The notes under the pieces are model-generated. The model saw only the letters and a list, made by a program, of their open reading frames with translations, searched no databases and was not told where the DNA came from. 9,566 nt of DNA from Oscillospiraceae bacterium (GTDB lineage Bacteria > Bacillota > Clostridia > Oscillospirales > Ruminococcaceae): contig JAEDLA010000036.1 in NCBI GenBank assembly GCA_016295545.1, forward strand, positions 1 through 9,566. The letters run 5' to 3'. The number at the start of each line of letters is the position of its first letter. Positions within the stretch are counted from its first letter, which is position 1. Shown here one piece after another: positions 5,965 to 9,566 of this stretch. A program made the position numbers and the translations under genes.

Positions 5965-7416
5965 ATGTTTGACCAGAACAGAGCGCCTATTTTCGAGGCA
6001 CTTCAGAAATTCAAGGAAATGCGCATAGTACCCTTTGACGTTCCCGGACATAAGCGTGGACGGGGCAACGAGGAGCTTACACGCTTTCTTGGAAAGCAGT
6101 GCATGGATATTGATGTAAATTCAATGAAGCCTCTGGACAATCTCTGCCACCCTGTTTCCGTGATAAAGGAGGCGGAGGAAATTGCTGCTGAGGCTTTTGG
6201 TGCGGCTCATGCCTTTTTCATGGTAGGCGGGACTACCTCTGCTGTTCAGAGCATGATAATGTATGCCTGCAAAAGCGGAGAAAAAATCATTATGCCGAGA
6301 AATGTTCACCGCAGTGCAATAAATGCACTTATTCTTACAGGAGCAGTTCCGGTGTATGTTAATCCCGATGTTAATTCCCAGCTGGGAATAGCTCTTGGAA
6401 TGTCACCTGACCAGGTGGAAAAGGCAATTGAGGAAAATCCCGATGCAAAGGCAGTTCTTGTGAATAATCCCACATATTACGGTATATGCTCTGATTTAAG
6501 AAGAATAACTGAGCTTGCCCATGCAAAGGGAATGAAGGTCCTTGTAGACGAGGCTCACGGAACTCATTTCTACTTTGGCAGCAATTTTCCGGTAACAGCA
6601 ATGGCGGCGGGAGCAGATATAGCTTCCGTAAGTATGCACAAATCCGGAGGAAGCCTTACTCAAAGCTCATTTCTGCTTATGGGAAGCAATATAAATGCCG
6701 ACTATATGCGGCAGATAATAAATCTTACACAGACCACAAGCGCATCATATCTGCTGCTGTCAAGCCTTGATATTTCAAGAAAAAGGCTTGCTCTTAACGG
6801 CAGGGAGATATTTGCAAAAACCGTTGAATATGCCGAGTACGCCCGTAAGGAGATAAACGGGATAGGCGGTTATTATGCATATTCCCGTGAGCTTATAAAC
6901 GGCGGCAGCATTTACGATTTTGATATATCAAAGCTTTCCGTGAATACACTGCCTATAGGTCTTGCCGGAATAGAGGTATATGACCTCCTCAGGGACGAGT
7001 ACGATATACAGATAGAGTTCGGCGATATCGGCAATATCCTTGCATATCTCTCTGTGGGAGACAGAAGGCAGGACGTTGAAAGGCTTATCAGTGCCCTTTC
7101 GGAAATAAAAAGGCGGTTCGGAAAGACCGGTACAGGTATGCTTACTCAGGAGTACATCAATCCCATAGTTGCTGACACTCCGAGAAAGGCATTCTATGCG
7201 GATAAGGTTTCACTTCCCCTTGAGGAGACAGCAGGACATATATGCACGGAATTTGTAATGTGCTATCCGCCCGGAATACCCATTCTTGCGCCGGGAGAGC
7301 TTATTACAGAGGACATAATCAGCTATATCAGATACGCAAAGGAAAAGGGCTGCTCCATGACAGGCACAGAGGACATCAACATCGAGCGGCTGAATGTTGA
7401 AAGGAGCAATGATTAA
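5965..7416 (+). CDS. speA: Arginine decarboxylase, aspartate-aminotransferase fold
   Basis: PLP enzyme of the Orn/Lys/Arg decarboxylase family, most likely converting arginine to agmatine. The 483 residues align throughout with Bacillus subtilis SpeA (about 490): FDVPGHKRG (about 24-32), PRNVHRSA (about 111-118), VDEAHGTHF (194-202) with the cofactor-contacting Asp195, and SMHKSGGSLTQSS with the PLP-binding Lys226. The C-terminal domain carries TPRKAFYA and the hallmark CYPPGIPILAPGE (about 433-445). The ATG at 5965 lies 1 nt after the speD stop, with GGAAGGA (5946-5952) upstream. ATGs at 5932 and 5953 lack adequately spaced ribosome sites. Lysine decarboxylases share this fold, so sequence alone does not fix the substrate; the adjacent agmatinase gene favours arginine. 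Confidence 0.92.
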   Translation: MFDQNRAPIFEALQKFKEMRIVPFDVPGHKRGRGNEELTRFLGKQCMDIDVNSMKPLDNLCHPVSVIKEAEEIAAEAFGAAHAFFMVGGTTSAVQSMIMYACKSGEKIIMPRNVHRSAINALILTGAVPVYVNPDVNSQLGIALGMSPDQVEKAIEENPDAKAVLVNNPTYYGICSDLRRITELAHAKGMKVLVDEAHGTHFYFGSNFPVTAMAAGADIASVSMHKSGGSLTQSSFLLMGSNINADYMRQIINLTQTTSASYLLLSSLDISRKRLALNGREIFAKTVEYAEYARKEINGIGGYYAYSRELINGGSIYDFDISKLSVNTLPIGLAGIEVYDLLRDEYDIQIEFGDIGNILAYLSVGDRRQDVERLISALSEIKRRFGKTGTGMLTQEYINPIVADTPRKAFYADKVSLPLEETAGHICTEFVMCYPPGIPILAPGELITEDIISYIRYAKEKGCSMTGTEDINIERLNVERSND

Positions 7417-7417
7417 T

Positions 7418-8269
7418 ATGGAGCTGTGGTTTACCGAAAGGCACACACCCAATGTAAAATTTTCAATCAAGGTTGACAGGCAGATATACAGCGGAAACAG
7501 CGAATTTCAGCGTATCGACGTTTTCGATTCAAAGGAATTCGGACGTTTTCTCACTCTTGACGGCTATATGATGCTGACGGAAAAGGACGAGTTTATCTAT
7601 CACGAAATGATAACCCATGTTCCTATGGCAGTACATCCCAATCCGAAAAATGTTCTTGTTATCGGTGCAGGAGACGGGGGAGTGCTCCGTGAGCTGACAC
7701 GTTATCCCACTGTGGAAAATATTGACCTTGTGGAGATAGACGAGCTTGTTGTGGAGGTCTGCAAGCAGTATCTGCCTACAACAGCCTGCCGCTTTGACGA
7801 TCCGAGACTTCATATCTTCTACGAGGACGGAGTACGCTTTATCAGGCGCTGTGAGGATATGTACGATATTATAATAGTTGATTCCACCGATCCTTTCGGA
7901 CCGGGAGAGGGACTTTTTACAAAGGAGTTTTACGGCAGCTGCTTCAAGGCGCTCCATGATGATGGAATAATGGTAAATCAGCATGAGAGTCCGTTTTATG
8001 CTGAGGACGCTCTTGCAATGCAGCGTTCCCACAAGCGTATTGTTGAAAGCTTTCCTATAAGCAAGGTCTATCAGGCACATATTCCCACATATCCCTCAGG
8101 ACACTGGCTTTTCGGCTTTGCTTCAAAGAAATATCACCCTACCAACGACTACAACGGCACAAAGTGGAGTATGCTGGGACTTAAAACCAAGTATTACAAT
8201 CCGAGACTTCATGTCGGTTCATTTGCACTTCCAAACTATGTAGAGGAGCTTTTAAGAGATGTTGAATAA
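7418..8269 (+). CDS. speE: Spermidine synthase (polyamine aminopropyltransferase)
   Basis: Transfers the aminopropyl group of decarboxylated S-adenosylmethionine to putrescine, giving spermidine and methylthioadenosine. The 283-residue protein matches the Bacillus SpeE type: N-terminal ELWFTERHTPN, SEFQRIDVFDS (28-38), LDGYMMLTEKDEFIYHEM (48-65), the nucleotide-binding GAGDGG (83-88) with LVEID (104-108), and VDSTDPFGPG (154-163) with catalytic Asp155. The region NQHESPFY (187-194) is followed by IPTYPSGHW (222-230), part of the amine-binding pocket. AAAGGAG (7400-7406) is 11 nt before the ATG at 7418; the ATG at 7409 is too close to that site and 7394 lies upstream of it. It begins 1 nt after the speA stop and overlaps speB by 11 nt. 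Use of another amine acceptor cannot be excluded. Confidence 0.96.
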   Translation: MELWFTERHTPNVKFSIKVDRQIYSGNSEFQRIDVFDSKEFGRFLTLDGYMMLTEKDEFIYHEMITHVPMAVHPNPKNVLVIGAGDGGVLRELTRYPTVENIDLVEIDELVVEVCKQYLPTTACRFDDPRLHIFYEDGVRFIRRCEDMYDIIIVDSTDPFGPGEGLFTKEFYGSCFKALHDDGIMVNQHESPFYAEDALAMQRSHKRIVESFPISKVYQAHIPTYPSGHWLFGFASKKYHPTNDYNGTKWSMLGLKTKYYNPRLHVGSFALPNYVEELLRDVE

Positions 8270-9113
8270 AAATATACAGACCTTTATCGCCTGTGATTCT
8301 GAATATTCAGAGGCAGAAACAGTTCTTTTCGGTGCAGGCTTTGACGGTACAACAAGCTTTCGTCCGGGAACACGATTTGCTCCCGAAGCCATAAGGAGTG
8401 AAAGCTTCGGAATCGAGACGTACAGCCCCTATCAGGATAAGGATATGCTTGATTATTCTTACTTCGACAGCGGAGACTTAGAGTTGCCTTTCGGTGACAC
8501 CGAAAAGGTACTTTCCTATATTCAGCAGCGTTCGGAAACTATCCTCAGTGACGGAAAGCGTCCCTTTATGATAGGCGGTGAACACCTTGTTACTCTTGGT
8601 TCAGTAAGAGCAGTTAAGGAAAAATACGGGGAGCTGTATATTATTCATTTTGACGCTCATGCTGACCTGCGTGACGATTATCTCGGACAAAAGCTTTCCC
8701 ATGCCTGTGTGCTGCGAAGATGCCATGAGCTTGTGGGGGACGGTCATATTTTCCAGTTCGGCATTCGCAGCGGTGACCGTGAGGAATTTGAATTTGCAAA
8801 GAAACATACTGTTATGAACAAATTCAACCTTGACGGTCTTGCCGGAACAGTTGAAAAGCTCAGAGGAAAAAATGTTTACCTGACGGTTGATATGGACGTG
8901 CTTGATCCCTCTGTATTTCCCGGTACAGGTACTCCGGAAGCGGAGGGCGTTACATTTAAGGAGCTTCGTGAAGCTGTTACCCTTGTGTGCAGTCAGCTTA
9001 ATATAGTCGGCTGTGATGTGAACGAGCTTAGTCCTCATTATGATCCCACCGGAGTTTCAACAGCTGTCGCCTGCAAATTGATTCGTGAAATTCTTTTGGC
9101 ACTTTCAGAATAA
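8259..9113 (+). CDS. speB: Agmatinase (agmatine ureohydrolase)
   Basis: Binuclear manganese enzyme that hydrolyses agmatine to putrescine and urea, completing the arginine-to-putrescine route begun by SpeA. The 284 residues align with Bacillus subtilis SpeB: SFRPGTRFAPEAIR (33-46), EEYSPY-like ETYSPY (53-58), then all six expected metal ligands, His109 in GGEH, Asp132/His134/Asp136 in DAHAD, and Asp211/Asp213 in DMDVLDP. LSHACVLRR and FGIRSG agree with agmatinase rather than arginase. The family's usual DAHTD reads DAHAD here, which keeps the ligands. GAGGAG (8243-8248) is about 10 nt before the ATG, and the 11-nt overlap with speE suggests translational coupling. Placement beside speA and speE supports the substrate. 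Confidence 0.95.
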   Translation: MLNKNIQTFIACDSEYSEAETVLFGAGFDGTTSFRPGTRFAPEAIRSESFGIETYSPYQDKDMLDYSYFDSGDLELPFGDTEKVLSYIQQRSETILSDGKRPFMIGGEHLVTLGSVRAVKEKYGELYIIHFDAHADLRDDYLGQKLSHACVLRRCHELVGDGHIFQFGIRSGDREEFEFAKKHTVMNKFNLDGLAGTVEKLRGKNVYLTVDMDVLDPSVFPGTGTPEAEGVTFKELREAVTLVCSQLNIVGCDVNELSPHYDPTGVSTAVACKLIREILLALSE

Positions 9114-9127
9114 AAGTGAGGCTTGAC

Positions 9128-9481
9128 ATGAAAAAATGGTACAATGAAGAATATGAATTTGAGATTGAGGTCACAGGCTTTCTGCGTGGTGACCATACAG
9201 AGCATTATTGCCGCAACGGTGAGGAAATCGGTGACAAATACTGCTGCACTTACGGCTGTCCTGTAAATGAAAAAGGATATGGGATATGCAGTAAAACAAT
9301 GATGATGCTGTATCCGCTTAGGGAGGCAGTACGAAGCGGCGGCAATCTGGAAAATCTTGGCGGTGACGGAAAATACAGCAAAAATATTGTATGTCCTGAC
9401 GGTTGTGTAATATTCCGGCTGACTGCAAAGCCTCTTGGCAATGAAAATTTTTTCAGGGGCGGATTCTGCAATGAGCCGTAA
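9128..9481 (+). CDS. Small cysteine-rich protein, TIGR04076-like
   Basis: A 117-residue soluble protein with no signal peptide or membrane segment. Its layout recalls the TIGR04076 family of uncharacterised small proteins: a leading beta strand (FEIEVTGFLRG), a Cys near GEEIGDKY, then ICSKTMMMLYPLREAVRSGG and CPDGCVIFRL near the end. Those family proteins share the order Cys...G-x-x-x-G-D...C-(P/S)...LYP...GG...CPD. Cysteines occur at about 28, 39, 40, 44, 54, 89 and 93, which might bind metal or a cofactor; no function is established. GAGG (9118-9121) is 6 nt before the ATG at 9128; a GTG at 9116 has no ribosome site. It lies 14 nt after speB and 46 nt before the next gene on the same strand, so it is part of the polyamine operon and its role may relate to it. 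The family call is from memory. Confidence 0.75.
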   Translation: MKKWYNEEYEFEIEVTGFLRGDHTEHYCRNGEEIGDKYCCTYGCPVNEKGYGICSKTMMMLYPLREAVRSGGNLENLGGDGKYSKNIVCPDGCVIFRLTAKPLGNENFFRGGFCNEP

Positions 9482-9527
9482 TTTCTCTGCCGTAATATTA
9501 TAACCGAAATCAAAGGAGTGTATTGAA

Positions 9528-9566
9528 ATGAAAAAATGTATGATTATTGGCTGCGGAGGAGTTGCC
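9528..9566 (+). CDS. Start of a saccharopine/carboxyspermidine dehydrogenase-like gene (3' cut)
   Basis: Only 13 codons are in the window: MKKCMIIGCGGVA. AAAGGAG (9512-9518) is well placed before the ATG. The beta strand followed by G-x-G-G-V-A is the NAD(P)-binding start of a Rossmann domain. In this position and context it is what saccharopine-dehydrogenase-family carboxy(nor)spermidine dehydrogenases begin with; these reductively join aspartate semialdehyde to putrescine or diaminopropane. Many other Rossmann proteins start in a similar way, so the reading leans heavily on operon context. If correct, a carboxyspermidine decarboxylase gene is expected downstream. Confidence 0.5.
   Translation, partial: MKKCMIIGCGGVA

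Noticed and set aside
7529..8080. A 183-residue minus-strand open frame opposite speE.
   Set aside because: It lies antisense to a well-supported enzyme gene and shows no family features or start signals.
9116..9127. A GTG start for the small cysteine-rich gene.
   Set aside because: No ribosome site lies upstream of it. The GAGG that overlaps it is well placed for the ATG at 9128.

Overview
The window looks like chromosomal DNA from a Ruminococcus flavefaciens-type gut or rumen Firmicute. The strongest pointer is the first gene, a cellulosomal pectinase in the order PL1, PL9, CBM77, dockerin. Its dockerin has the R. flavefaciens-style second loop (DVYNRGDG), and its modules are joined by Thr-rich linkers. 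Strong SigA-type promoters with 17-bp spacers, AAGGAG-type ribosome sites and SpeA, SpeE and SpeB proteins close to those of Bacillus agree with this. The species name is an inference.

Layout. (1) Positions 1-2873, plus strand: the 3' part of the pectinase gene, closed by a strong intrinsic terminator. (2) 3076-3506, plus strand: a monocistronic small gene of unknown function with its own near-consensus promoter. (3) 3547-4766, minus strand: the ribosomal stalk operon rplJ-rplL, complete with promoter, L10-type autoregulatory leader, an attenuator hairpin in that leader and a terminator after rplL. rpoB does not follow it. (4) 4820-9566, plus strand: a polyamine operon running off the window. 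It has a near-perfect promoter, a leader of about 350 nt with several hairpins and a strong intrinsic terminator just before the first gene, then speD, speA, speE, speB, a small cysteine-rich TIGR04076-like gene, and the first 13 codons of a protein resembling carboxy(nor)spermidine/saccharopine dehydrogenase.

How the polyamine genes fit together: SpeA decarboxylates arginine to agmatine, SpeB removes urea to give putrescine, SpeD decarboxylates S-adenosylmethionine to supply the aminopropyl donor, and SpeE joins the two to make spermidine. The last gene, if it is what its first residues suggest, belongs to the alternative carboxyspermidine route, so both routes may be encoded together. Genes are tightly packed: 1-nt gaps at speD/speA and speA/speE, an 11-nt overlap at speE/speB and a 14-nt gap after speB, so translational coupling is likely.

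The most interesting unexplained element is the speD leader (about 4855-5201). Any transcript starting at the only convincing promoter must read through a strong terminator before speD. This implies regulated attenuation by a riboswitch, protein or peptide signal that I do not recognise, or a separate small RNA encoded ahead of the operon.
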